Assembly: GCA_018650165.1 (NCBI GenBank)
Contig: JABIGM010000006.1
Coordinates: 1 to 32,678 of the forward strand
Direction: 5' to 3'
Length of the DNA stretch: 32,678 nt
Source: Methanobacteriota archaeon
GTDB lineage: Archaea > Thermoplasmatota > Poseidoniia > Poseidoniales > Poseidoniaceae
A program made the translations under genes and the position numbers. The first letter of the stretch is position 1. Each line of letters opens with the position of its first letter. Shown here piece after piece: positions 8,493 through 15,809 of this stretch. The notes below the pieces were generated by a model that was not told the DNA's origin, searched no databases, and was given only the letters and a program-made list of their open reading frames with translations.

Positions 8493-8500
8493 GCATATAC
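8493..8500 (+). promoter_or_regulatory. Candidate TATA box for the small conserved protein
   Basis: The 143-nt divergent gap 8378-8520 holds CATATAC about 25 nt before ATG 8521 and a second TATA-like stretch CCTATACATA near 8455-8464. GGAGTA (8477-8482) and TACTCC (8498-8503) form a 6-bp inverted repeat overlapping the first box, a possible operator. Evidence is positional only. Confidence 0.3.
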
Positions 8501-8520
8501 TCCAGCGCGGCGGTGATTAG

Positions 8521-8943
8521 ATGGGAATGACAATGGCAGAACTAACACAGGCTATTCGCCAACATATCGATATGGAGATGGACCCAGAGGTCGCTTGTGG
8601 CATGGCTGAACACGCACTTGGGTTCTTTGGATTCTATGACCGAATCATCGATAATGCTCTCGAACCGACTGACCGCAACTTGTTTTACATGTTCCAAGAT
8701 TACGATTTACTGACTACTGAGTCTGAGGAAACCACCCTATGGGATGGCCGTGAATGGAGGATTCACTACTGGCGCTTCAAACCAGAACTACGTGAGCGTG
8801 TTGAAGCATACATGTCTCGTAAAACCCAACCAGTGGAAGTTGATCCATTCGGCGATGTATATGGTGACGGCGGTGGAATTTGGATGCGCGATGGCGATAA
8901 ACCAACCAACCCTAATGCATTCACTTCAGACCATTGGGGATGA
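8521..8943 (+). CDS. Small conserved archaeal protein, possibly DUF6015 family
   Basis: The product is a soluble acidic protein of 140 residues with no signal peptide or membrane helix. Its centre, EHALGFFGFYDRIIDNALEP followed by RNLFYMFQDYDLLTTE and LWDGREWRIHYW, matches my recollection of a Thermoplasmatota-restricted family of unknown function (DUF6015); this match is from memory and unverified. The N-terminal half is predicted mostly helical, and the aromatic-rich centre suggests a winged-helix-like or small alpha/beta core. The C-terminal 35 residues are Gly/Asp-rich and probably disordered. The start is ATG 8521 (MGMTMAEL) or ATG 8533. It is followed 46 nt later by the large surface protein on the same strand, so they may share a transcript. 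I assign no function. Confidence 0.75.
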   Translation: MGMTMAELTQAIRQHIDMEMDPEVACGMAEHALGFFGFYDRIIDNALEPTDRNLFYMFQDYDLLTTESEETTLWDGREWRIHYWRFKPELRERVEAYMSRKTQPVEVDPFGDVYGDGGGIWMRDGDKPTNPNAFTSDHWG

Positions 8944-8989
8944 ACAGACCCCCACAAGTCTTGAAGAGTAGCAGGTATACCACAGTAAC

Positions 8990-11938
8990 ATGAAGGCAAG
9001 GGCCGGTCTGCTAGTAGTGCTTTTTTTGGCTTCAACACTACCTATTGTAAATGCAGATGAAGTTTCACCAGTCACCATTAATGTGGACTGGACTGGAGAC
9101 CATGCGTATATTGTCACTGGAGAAGTAAATCTCGCAGAGGTTAGTGTTAATCATTTACACGATGGAATTGAATTAGATGTTGGATTGATTTATGATACGA
9201 CAGGGGACGACCTTCGAATTGTTTTGAATACTTCACTTTCTCACGGAGATACAATTACAGTAAATGCGGGAAATGTATCACGTATTGTCACAGTTGGTCT
9301 TTGGGGCCAACCTTTAGCAGACCACGAAGTAACTCTTGATTCACATTGGGAAATGGACCAGCAGTGGGAAAATGAAAATGGCTCGCAGAAGTATATCCTA
9401 GAGTTTGATGGTCAAGGATGGCAGCAACGAATTGGAAATACTCTGGAATCTTGGGAAATGGGTGATGGAACTTTACTTATTCTTTCCAACACAGCAGATG
9501 GCGGAATTTCAATGCTGCTTGAACTAGATTCTGTTTGGAAAAATGAAACCACTGTAGACGGAATCATGGTAGCACAAGTCTTCGATGCACGTGGTAGCGG
9601 GACAATAGGCGTAGCAAATGATGGCGACGAAGGCAATGTCGACATCGAAGGAACTGTAAGTGATGCTTGGATTAATCGTTCAATGGTTGACGGCATCGTC
9701 GATGAAAGATTTAGATTAGAAGCGAACGGGACTATTTCAGTTCTTTCAGAAGATGAAGATGAATCGATGAATCTCTCTGGAGAACTAGCAGTATTACTCA
9801 TTGAAACATGGGATTCAAATGGAACTCGTAGATTATCGAATACACAATTTGAAGCTACTGCGGACTTAATTCTTGATACCAATGATAGTAGAATGGATAT
9901 TTCACTAGATACATTCCAATCGGTTGACCGATGGGAAGATGGGGTGAGAGTAGGCCATCTCAACAGAATGATTGGTCACGGAACCTTCGGGTTTTCGGGT
10001 GAAGATGAAAATGCGAGCGTGCAAATTAATGGTACGATTTATGATTTTCATCAAGAGCAGGAAGATGGCCTAGTTACGGTTGATGACTTACATGTTGACG
10101 GAATCATCACCGGTGATGCCCAAGGAACGTTTGGAGTTGTCAGAACTATCGAAAATAATGATCACAGTGAAGCTAATTCCACCGGCGTAATGTATGATGT
10201 AATCATTGTTCACCAGGAAGATTGGTTCAATTTAACTGGAATTACCGCATTGCCAAATTCCGATTTAGGAGTCGGAGCCCACCACAACGAATCATGGTCA
10301 TATGATGCGATTCAATCCGATTGGGACAACAGAACTATCAGAACAGTTTGGAGTCAAACTGGGCCAGACCCAAGCAGCGGAGATGAAGTCCATGCTAATT
10401 CGCCAATTCAAATAAACCCTGAAGCCCCATCTGTTGAAGAAGGAATTGGCGATGCTACAGTTAGCCGGGAATCGGGATTCTCTCCAATCGATGCAGCAAC
10501 AGGTGATACCTTTACTCTCGACCACCAAGGAGGAATGCAACTTACAGTTACAGCAGGTGAATTACAAACCATACCAATGGATGGACATATGGTTGATACG
10601 GTTGCTTGGACAGGTGTATATTCGATTGATGTAACCGGTACAGCAAATGGTAACCTGATTGTTGATGGACCATTGTCCGGTCTAAATGTTGCAATAAATA
10701 GAGCATTCCAAGTTGAATTTGGTGAAGATGAACAACTGGTTAATCTAACGGAGAGCCAATCTGTAAATCGCGTACTATCGCCTTCGATTATTTCAGTTCA
10801 TGATAATCATGAACCTAGCATTGAAGATATCGTATTAGCAAATGGAGTTGTCACTGGTGAGAATGGAGCACCTAGTTATCTTGAAGTCACAGTATCTGAT
10901 ATTGATTTCAATATCGCCAGCGTAGTTGCCGATACAGAGTCAATCGGTGGTACAGATTGGATAAATCTCAACGATAAGGGCCTGGATGGAGATCGAATCA
11001 TCGGCGATGACATATGGACTGTGAATCTATCCGTGCCAGGATTAGAATTTGGTGAACTTCCAATTAATGTCAGAGTTACAGATGTATTTGATGCAAGTGA
11101 TAATGACTCAGCTAACATTACAGTTCTGAATCAACCACCACGACTAACTTCAATTCAAATGGTGCCAACTATCATTTCTCGTGGTGAAATGATGATTGTA
11201 AATGCTGAAGTTATTGATGGACATGGTGTATCATCAGTTTCTGTCGATATGCGAGAATATGGCAGTGGGCTGTTAGAATTAGAGCGAGTAGGCGACATAT
11301 GGGCTGGACAGATAATAATTCCAACCGGAATGAGCCCCGGGGAGCACATCTTGAAGATTCGAATGGTCGATGAATTTGAATCAGCAATTACCGTTGAAAG
11401 AACCCTCGTCTCAGGCCAGCATCACATCCCATCCGAATATGATGAAGATATTTCGATTAATGTGATGAATGAACCCCCTCAAATTGATGTAGGCGAATTG
11501 AGAACAATCGAGATGGGCGGAGAGGATGTTGAATATAATTTGACAATTTCGGTAATGGATTATGATGGACTGAATTGGGTAAAGGTCAAACTGGGAATTC
11601 TTGCCCCCCCGGGCCAATCCAACACCTGGTTTGTCATGACCTCAAATGGCGATGGGACGTACACGAAACAGGTCTTAATCAAGAAGCATATTGCATTAGG
11701 AACACATGAACTTTTAGTGAAGGCTATGGATTCATATGGTTCCCAATCTTCTATGGAATCAGTTCCAATCATGTTGGAAGAGGACGAAAATCCAGCCTCA
11801 ACATCCGGCCCTTCAAGCAGCACAATGACTTATGTTGCTCTTGGAGGACTCGGTATTCTAGTGATTATTGGTGTTGTAATTTACATCATGCGGGGTTCTG
11901 ACGAAGAAGGCGGCCTTGGTGGCTTTGGCGACGTTTGA
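8990..11938 (+). CDS. Large exported, C-terminally anchored surface protein with Ig-like repeats
   Basis: This 982-residue protein has a signal peptide at residues 1-22 (MKARAGLLVVLFLASTLPIV, then NADE). Its exported part is very acidic and about 920 residues long, with one membrane helix near 945-966 (YVALGGLGILVIIGVVIYIM) and a short Gly-rich tail. Many N-x-S/T sequons suggest N-glycosylation. The first 600 residues are beta-rich and lack a motif I recognise. The last third holds about three Ig/cadherin-like modules, each introduced by NQPP- or NEPP-type linkers (residues about 620-720, 720-820 and 830-930). The first carries the pattern DKGLDGDRIIGDD, typical of calcium-rich surface modules. 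It could be an S-layer-associated or adhesive protein; substrate and partners are unknown. A tRNA gene follows. Confidence 0.85.
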   Translation: MKARAGLLVVLFLASTLPIVNADEVSPVTINVDWTGDHAYIVTGEVNLAEVSVNHLHDGIELDVGLIYDTTGDDLRIVLNTSLSHGDTITVNAGNVSRIVTVGLWGQPLADHEVTLDSHWEMDQQWENENGSQKYILEFDGQGWQQRIGNTLESWEMGDGTLLILSNTADGGISMLLELDSVWKNETTVDGIMVAQVFDARGSGTIGVANDGDEGNVDIEGTVSDAWINRSMVDGIVDERFRLEANGTISVLSEDEDESMNLSGELAVLLIETWDSNGTRRLSNTQFEATADLILDTNDSRMDISLDTFQSVDRWEDGVRVGHLNRMIGHGTFGFSGEDENASVQINGTIYDFHQEQEDGLVTVDDLHVDGIITGDAQGTFGVVRTIENNDHSEANSTGVMYDVIIVHQEDWFNLTGITALPNSDLGVGAHHNESWSYDAIQSDWDNRTIRTVWSQTGPDPSSGDEVHANSPIQINPEAPSVEEGIGDATVSRESGFSPIDAATGDTFTLDHQGGMQLTVTAGELQTIPMDGHMVDTVAWTGVYSIDVTGTANGNLIVDGPLSGLNVAINRAFQVEFGEDEQLVNLTESQSVNRVLSPSIISVHDNHEPSIEDIVLANGVVTGENGAPSYLEVTVSDIDFNIASVVADTESIGGTDWINLNDKGLDGDRIIGDDIWTVNLSVPGLEFGELPINVRVTDVFDASDNDSANITVLNQPPRLTSIQMVPTIISRGEMMIVNAEVIDGHGVSSVSVDMREYGSGLLELERVGDIWAGQIIIPTGMSPGEHILKIRMVDEFESAITVERTLVSGQHHIPSEYDEDISINVMNEPPQIDVGELRTIEMGGEDVEYNLTISVMDYDGLNWVKVKLGILAPPGQSNTWFVMTSNGDGTYTKQVLIKKHIALGTHELLVKAMDSYGSQSSMESVPIMLEEDENPASTSGPSSSTMTYVALGGLGILVIIGVVIYIMRGSDEEGGLGGFGDV

Positions 11939-11965
11939 AACAAGCAGTTTGTTGAATCGACAACG

Positions 11966-11973
11966 GTTTATAC
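11966..11973 (+). promoter_or_regulatory. TATA box of the tRNA-Gly gene
   Basis: GTTTATAC lies about 28-34 nt upstream of the first tRNA base at 12000, the usual archaeal TATA-to-start distance. It sits in the short gap after the surface protein stop. Confidence 0.55.
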
Positions 11974-11999
11974 CCCCGTCCAATCCGAAGGTTACACTT

Positions 12000-12071
12000 G
12001 CGAGAGTAGTGTAGTGGTTATCACCGAGCGTTGCCAACGCTTGAACCCGGGTTCGAGTCCCGGCTCTCGCA
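12000..12071 (+). tRNA. tRNA-Gly (anticodon GCC)
   Basis: A full cloverleaf folds by eye. The acceptor stem GCGAGAG pairs with CTCTCGC (12064-12070), with discriminator A at 12071. The anticodon stem GAGCG/CGCTT contains one G-U pair and encloses loop TTGCCAA with anticodon GCC at 12033-12035. The T stem CCGGG/CCCGG encloses TTCGAGT. The D arm has a 3-bp stem and the GG pair at 12016-12017. CCA is not encoded and no intron is present. GCC reads the glycine codons GGC and GGU. Confidence 0.97.
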
Positions 12072-12287
12072 CTCTAACTATATTCAGTGGCCCATTTACG
12101 AATCAATTTTCTACCTACTGCTGAATTTGACTAATCTTTTTATGAATATATTTTAGCATAATTCTAAGAGTATTGAATCAATATTTGCCCTTGATTTCTT
12201 TACACAATAGTTGCGGGAGGATACATATGGCAGTAACATCTCCGCGATAGTTTAAATTGCATCCGATTTACTAAGGGTATTGGGACA
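12072..12287 (+). promoter_or_regulatory. Intergenic leader of the tandem pilin genes
   Basis: This 216-nt AT-rich stretch contains two TATA-like elements: ATGAATATATTTTA at 12142-12155 and TTTAAAT at 12251-12257. The second is about 31 nt before ATG 12288, so it would give a nearly leaderless transcript. Between them lies a strong Shine-Dalgarno-like GGGAGG (12215-12220) six bases before an ATG that opens only seven codons (12227-12250). No larger gene is visible here. Confidence 0.45.
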
Positions 12288-12860
12288 ATGATGCATCGCA
12301 GAACAAAGTCCGAAGATGCCGAGGTCGGCACAAGTGCAATGATCATCTTCATTACAATCGTTTTGGCAAGTTCAATAATTTCTTCAATAATAATTGGAGT
12401 CAGTGGAAATGTATTCTCAAAATCCAAAGCCGATGCCCAGCAAAACTATCCAAGCCTTAACGGAATAGTGAATGTAGTTATTTTGGAAATACATAGTTTG
12501 GGAGCTGACGATGAACTTCACCTCGTGTTTGAACTTCCATATGTAGAAAACCCTGTTCCGGACGAGGATGTATCATGGATTTTGCTATGTGTGCCTCCTA
12601 ATCAAGGAGTAAAATCAACTGTTCAGTTCGACGAAGGTGATTTTTCCACAGCCACAACTTTGGATGGCGATGGGCTGACTGCTTTACCTTTAGTTGATTT
12701 TGAACCAGGGGTAAATTACCGAATGATTATCCAATTAGAAACTTGCAACATAGAGGAAATTGACGAAGCAAAATTAGTCGTTATTGTTGACCGAGGACGA
12801 ACTTTAGAGAAACGACTGGATATAGGTACTTCTCCTTACGAAGGTAAGGACTTAAATTGA
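12288..12860 (+). CDS. Archaellin/type IV pilin-like protein
   Basis: This is a 190-residue secreted subunit with a class III signal peptide. A short basic leader (MMHRRTKSEDAE) runs straight into VGTSAMIIFITIVLASSIISSII, the hydrophobic alpha1 helix that polymerises in archaella and archaeal pili. The rest (about residues 55-190) is a beta-rich globular head with two cysteines, LLCVPP (about 102) and LETCNI (about 150), which may form a disulfide. A prepilin peptidase such as FlaK/PibD would process it, but none is in this window. The start could be either of the two tandem ATGs. A second pilin gene follows at once. The assembly motor genes of the window lie 13 kb away, so the cognate machine is not certain. 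Confidence 0.8.
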   Translation: MMHRRTKSEDAEVGTSAMIIFITIVLASSIISSIIIGVSGNVFSKSKADAQQNYPSLNGIVNVVILEIHSLGADDELHLVFELPYVENPVPDEDVSWILLCVPPNQGVKSTVQFDEGDFSTATTLDGDGLTALPLVDFEPGVNYRMIIQLETCNIEEIDEAKLVVIVDRGRTLEKRLDIGTSPYEGKDLN

Positions 12861-12870
12861 GGGGATTAAC

Positions 12871-13503
12871 ATACGTAGATACAAACTAAAATCTGATGAT
12901 GAGTGTTCGGTTGGAACCGGCGCATTAATCGTTTTTATCGCGATGATTTTACTCGCCACAATCATATCATTTACACTGATTAGCATAACCGAAAAAATCT
13001 CTCAACACACCGAAAATACCGCAGAAGATGTGCGTAGGGATTATGCTAATTCTGTAATTATTACTGGGGCCTGGGTTTATGATAACCAAGATGATATGTT
13101 ATTCATGATGGAGTTTGGCGCTGCTGGAGAACCAGTGGCTCGATTAGATGTAAAATATGTCTTAACCTGCACCGAACCAGATGGCACATTCCATTATCGT
13201 TCGGCGGCTTTAGGTGACTCCCAAGGTGGCTCACCAATCTATGTATGGGAACTTGGAACAGATGGACCCGATACCCCTGGATTTACCAGTGTGGATAATT
13301 TCCAACCGGGTGGAAGATATTTCTTCACTCTTGATGGAGGAACACAAACGAGCCCCGGTGGAGCTGCAGGTGAATGTGGCCCGCCGCACCTTGATACCCA
13401 TGGAATTGATGCGAATCTCTACATCCATATTCCCAATGGGATGTCAACCCATCAAATTTTGTCTTTGTCAAATGGACGTGAAATTGGTTCTCAAATAATC
13501 TGA
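12871..13503 (+). CDS. Second archaellin/pilin-like protein with probable non-ATG start
   Basis: The first ATG in frame (12943) lies in the middle of the hydrophobic helix and would delete the signal peptide. The frame is open back to 12856, and the upstream codons encode IRRYKLKSDDE, then CSVGTGALIVFIAMIL, a textbook archaellin N-terminus that aligns with the preceding gene. No ATG, GTG or TTG exists in that stretch. GAGGGG at 12859-12864 lies 6 nt before an ATA codon at 12871, so I place the start there; ATT 12865 is the alternative. The mature protein (about 210 residues in total) has a beta-rich head with cysteines in LTCTEP and GECGPP. It follows the first pilin by 10 nt, and translational coupling from that stop (TGA 12858-12860) is likely. 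A sequencing error in the start codon is also possible. Confidence 0.75.
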   Translation: MRRYKLKSDDECSVGTGALIVFIAMILLATIISFTLISITEKISQHTENTAEDVRRDYANSVIITGAWVYDNQDDMLFMMEFGAAGEPVARLDVKYVLTCTEPDGTFHYRSAALGDSQGGSPIYVWELGTDGPDTPGFTSVDNFQPGGRYFFTLDGGTQTSPGGAAGECGPPHLDTHGIDANLYIHIPNGMSTHQILSLSNGREIGSQII

Positions 13504-13568
13504 GAAACATATCGGAATAAATCGTTTTATTTTAATTTGTAATCAACATAATCCAAATCTGGACAGGT

Positions 13569-13631
13569 ATGAAGTTTCTCCCGGTGGGGATACTAGCGGG
13601 GTTGGATATGTGGGGGGAAGTTCTAAACTAG
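13569..13631 (+). other. G-rich spacer with a possible 20-codon micro-ORF
   Basis: The 124-nt gap between the second pilin and arsC holds an AT-rich TATA-like tract (about 13524-13535) and then an unusually G-rich stretch with runs of four, four and six G. An ATG at 13569 opens 20 codons (MKFLPVGILAGLDMWGEVLN) ending at TAG 13631, overlapping the end of arsC on the other strand. There is no good ribosome-binding site. It may be a small RNA, a micro-ORF or nothing. Confidence 0.15.
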
Positions 13632-13984
13632 AGATTTCTAATGTTTTCTTCAATAGTTGTAGCACAAGTCTCGAACATTTCTAGTGTACCACCTACTGGA
13701 TCATCAAGACCCCAGTCTTGGTCGATTCGAATCAAAGGACATTGTACGCCACAACCCATTGAAATTACCATATCAAAAGATTGCCAATCCATATCATCAA
13801 CTAATTTTGGATGAAGTCCATCTGTACTAATTCCCTTGGCCTCTAGGATCTTCAATGCATTGATACTAACATTATTGCCAGGGTGTGTACCGGCACTAGC
13901 AGTTTCATGACCAAGGCTTCTTGCAATACCCTCGGCCATTTGTGATCGGCAGGTGTTTCCAACACATATGAAGAGTAGACGCAT
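13628..13984 (-). CDS. arsC: Low-molecular-weight phosphatase / thioredoxin-type arsenate reductase
   Basis: This is a 118-residue protein of the LMW-PTP fold. The P-loop CVGNTCRS (Cx5R) starts at residue 7, and the general-acid aspartate lies in the DDP motif of GLDDPVGG. A further pair of cysteines in ISMGCGVQCP is what thioredoxin-coupled arsenate reductases use to relay the disulfide, and phosphotyrosine phosphatases usually lack it. I therefore favour reduction of arsenate to arsenite. A longer frame begins at 14110, but its first 42 residues are not family-like and overlap the neighbouring gene, so ATG 13984 (MRLLFICVGN) is used. It is divergent from the small membrane protein, 53 nt away. 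No arsenite exporter is present in the window. Confidence 0.85.
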   Translation of the reverse strand: MRLLFICVGNTCRSQMAEGIARSLGHETASAGTHPGNNVSINALKILEAKGISTDGLHPKLVDDMDWQSFDMVISMGCGVQCPLIRIDQDWGLDDPVGGTLEMFETCATTIEENIRNL

Positions 13985-14037
13985 GGCATTCCGTGGATAG
14001 AAGAGACATATGAACCAATGGCATGTAGCATCAATAG

Positions 14038-14376
14038 ATGTGGAAACCAATTCTCGTTTATACTGTGATATATGTTGCATTATTTTCCGCACATATCGTG
14101 GCTGCTGCAAATGATTGGGAAATTATGTTTCGAATAATTGCAACAATAATCACATTACAAACAATGCTTGCTGGTTTATGTATACATTTTTTGAAAGGAG
14201 ATGTGAAGCATGCAAGACTTCCAGTAGTCGCTTTGAGTGCAGGTTTAGGTTGGGCTTATGCAGGCATGAATGAGAATTGGGAAATTGCAATATGGGTCAC
14301 CGGTGCAATTTTGTTGCAATTACTAACTGAAAAAGGGTTGAAGTATAGGGCGCTCGCCGAGTCAATCAATGGCTGA
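14038..14376 (+). CDS. Small four-helix membrane protein
   Basis: The 112-residue product is almost entirely hydrophobic, with about four membrane segments (near residues 5-23, 31-50, 60-78 and 83-98) and a short basic C-terminus. I do not recognise a family. Its last 8 nt overlap the start of the Mrp ATPase gene, so the two are translated from one message and probably coupled. Start ATG 14038 is close to the arsC start on the other strand and may be leaderless. A functional link with the iron-sulfur carrier is suggested only by this overlap. Confidence 0.7.
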   Translation: MWKPILVYTVIYVALFSAHIVAAANDWEIMFRIIATIITLQTMLAGLCIHFLKGDVKHARLPVVALSAGLGWAYAGMNENWEIAIWVTGAILLQLLTEKGLKYRALAESING

Positions 14377-15373
14377 ATCACCCGTTAAGGTCAACCTCCC
14401 CGGAGACGCTCCGGCTTCACCATCACCTGAGGACCAAAAGAAGATGGAAGCCGCTTACAATCAAATGAAACGCAAGATGGCGATTTCAGAGATGGGTAAG
14501 GCGATTAAACACAAGATTATGGTACTCTCTGGCAAGGGTGGCGTAGGTAAATCTACAGTTGCTACAGGCCTTGCACTTTCACTGGCCCAACAGGGCCTCA
14601 AAGTTGGTTTACTAGATATTGACATTACAGGCCCGAACGTTCCAAAGATGATGGGACTAGATGGACGTCGCCTAAATGTTGAAGCTGGAAGAATACATCC
14701 AGCAGAAGGGCACCTCGGAGTAAAAGTAATCTCCATGGCCTTCTTACTAGAAGATGAAGATACACCAGTAGTATGGCGTGGCCCTATCAAGTTAGGTGCA
14801 ATTCAGCAATTCATTGGCGATGTAGAATGGGGTAATTTGGATTATCTGATTATCGATTTCCCACCAGGTACATCAGATGAGCCATTGACTGTGGCCCAAA
14901 ATTTACCTGATATCGATGGAATGGTTATCGTTACAACTCCGCAAGATGTAGCTTTGATGGATTCTCGGAAATCCATAACATTTGCAAACTCATTGAAAGT
15001 AGATGTAATCGGAGTTATTGAGAATATGAGCGGCTATACAATTCGTGGCAAAGCGCCTGCTGGTGTAGAACTTGAACTAGCCGCACCAGGTGGTAAGACC
15101 ATTGCAATAACTGCAGATGGCGATGGAAATTGGTCCGGCACATTGGATATTTTCAAAGCCGGCGGTGGGGAAAAGACAGCAATCGAATTCGGAGTTCCAT
15201 TCTTAGGAAAGATCCCATTCGACCCAGGATTTGTAAGAGGCGGAGATGATGGAGTTCATCGTATTGTTTCTGAACCTGAAGGTTCTTCTTCAATTGCCTT
15301 TGGCGAAGTAGTTACCCAAATTCAAACTATAGTAGAAACCGATTCAGCAGGAAGCAGTTTAGAAATTATTTGA
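14369..15373 (+). CDS. mrp: Mrp/ApbC/NBP35-family P-loop ATPase lacking all cysteines
   Basis: This 334-residue protein is an Mrp-type ATPase, normally a carrier that delivers iron-sulfur clusters to apoproteins. The deviant Walker A is GKGGVGKST at residues 55-63. Further family blocks are DIDITGPNVPKMMG, WRGPIKLGAIQQF, IDFPPGTSDEPL, TTPQDVAL, VIENMSG and GVPFLGKIPFDP. The C-terminal CxxC that bridges the cluster between two subunits in Mrp/NBP35 should follow ENMSG. Here it is replaced by a Gly/Ala-rich insertion of about 35 residues (APAGVELELAAP, then ITADGDGNWSG), and I find no cysteine anywhere in the protein. It overlaps the membrane protein upstream and is followed 10 nt later by a cysteine-bearing DUF971 protein. 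Confidence 0.92.
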   Translation: MAESPVKVNLPGDAPASPSPEDQKKMEAAYNQMKRKMAISEMGKAIKHKIMVLSGKGGVGKSTVATGLALSLAQQGLKVGLLDIDITGPNVPKMMGLDGRRLNVEAGRIHPAEGHLGVKVISMAFLLEDEDTPVVWRGPIKLGAIQQFIGDVEWGNLDYLIIDFPPGTSDEPLTVAQNLPDIDGMVIVTTPQDVALMDSRKSITFANSLKVDVIGVIENMSGYTIRGKAPAGVELELAAPGGKTIAITADGDGNWSGTLDIFKAGGGEKTAIEFGVPFLGKIPFDPGFVRGGDDGVHRIVSEPEGSSSIAFGEVVTQIQTIVETDSAGSSLEII

Positions 15374-15383
15374 GGGATTGCTG

Positions 15384-15731
15384 ATGGCGGTTCCAGAATT
15401 AAAACGCTTAGAAAGAAGAGATACGGATATGCATCTCACCTGGGCTGATGGCACTGAGCATGAGGTAACTTACGATGATTTACGTCATGCCTGCCCATGT
15501 GCAAATTGTGGACCACAACGTAATGACGACGAAACATCTCTGATCTTACGCCGTAGTGTAGAGGGATTGCCACGTGAGAAACCGACAGTCCGTCCGGTGG
15601 GAAACTACGCACTTGCATTTGAATGGTCAACCGGGTGCTCATCTGGAATTCATAGGTTTGAACGAATCTGGCGTATTGGCGAGAGAAAAGACCCAGATAA
15701 TGGCAAATCCTATGTCCACGGAGCATGGTGA
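15384..15731 (+). CDS. DUF971 (GBBH-like N-terminal domain) protein
   Basis: This is a 115-residue single-domain protein. The pattern LTWADGTEHEVTYDDLRHACPCANC, then PVGNYALAFEWSTGCSSGIHRF matches the DUF971 fold, also found at the N-terminus of gamma-butyrobetaine hydroxylases and at the C-terminus of the plant iron-sulfur scaffold HCF101. Cysteines 37, 39 and 42 (CPCANC) plus the one in STGCSSG could bind zinc or a cluster. The start is ATG 15384, six to eight nt after a GAGGG ribosome-binding site overlapping the Mrp stop; a TTG at 15378 is less likely. Its place directly after mrp fits a two-protein version of the HCF101 arrangement, with the cysteines here instead of in the ATPase. Confidence 0.85.
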   Translation: MAVPELKRLERRDTDMHLTWADGTEHEVTYDDLRHACPCANCGPQRNDDETSLILRRSVEGLPREKPTVRPVGNYALAFEWSTGCSSGIHRFERIWRIGERKDPDNGKSYVHGAW

Positions 15732-15732
15732 A

Positions 15733-15749
15733 ACACCCTGTAAGGGTGT
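15733..15749 (+). terminator. Hairpin just after the DUF971 stop
   Basis: ACACCCT and AGGGTGT form a perfect 7-bp stem with a 3-nt loop, starting two bases after the stop codon and followed by ATTTAT. It is a likely 3'-end element separating the mrp operon from the PAP2 gene. Confidence 0.4.
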
Positions 15750-15809
15750 ATTTATCTCAGTAATACACTTGTATGCAGTATTGTCACGAGATTAATTGGA
15801 GGTCTTACC

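Noticed and set aside
9412..9963. 183-codon open frame opposite the large surface protein
   Set aside because: Ser/Thr/Pro-rich antisense shadow of a clear coding gene with signal peptide and membrane anchor.
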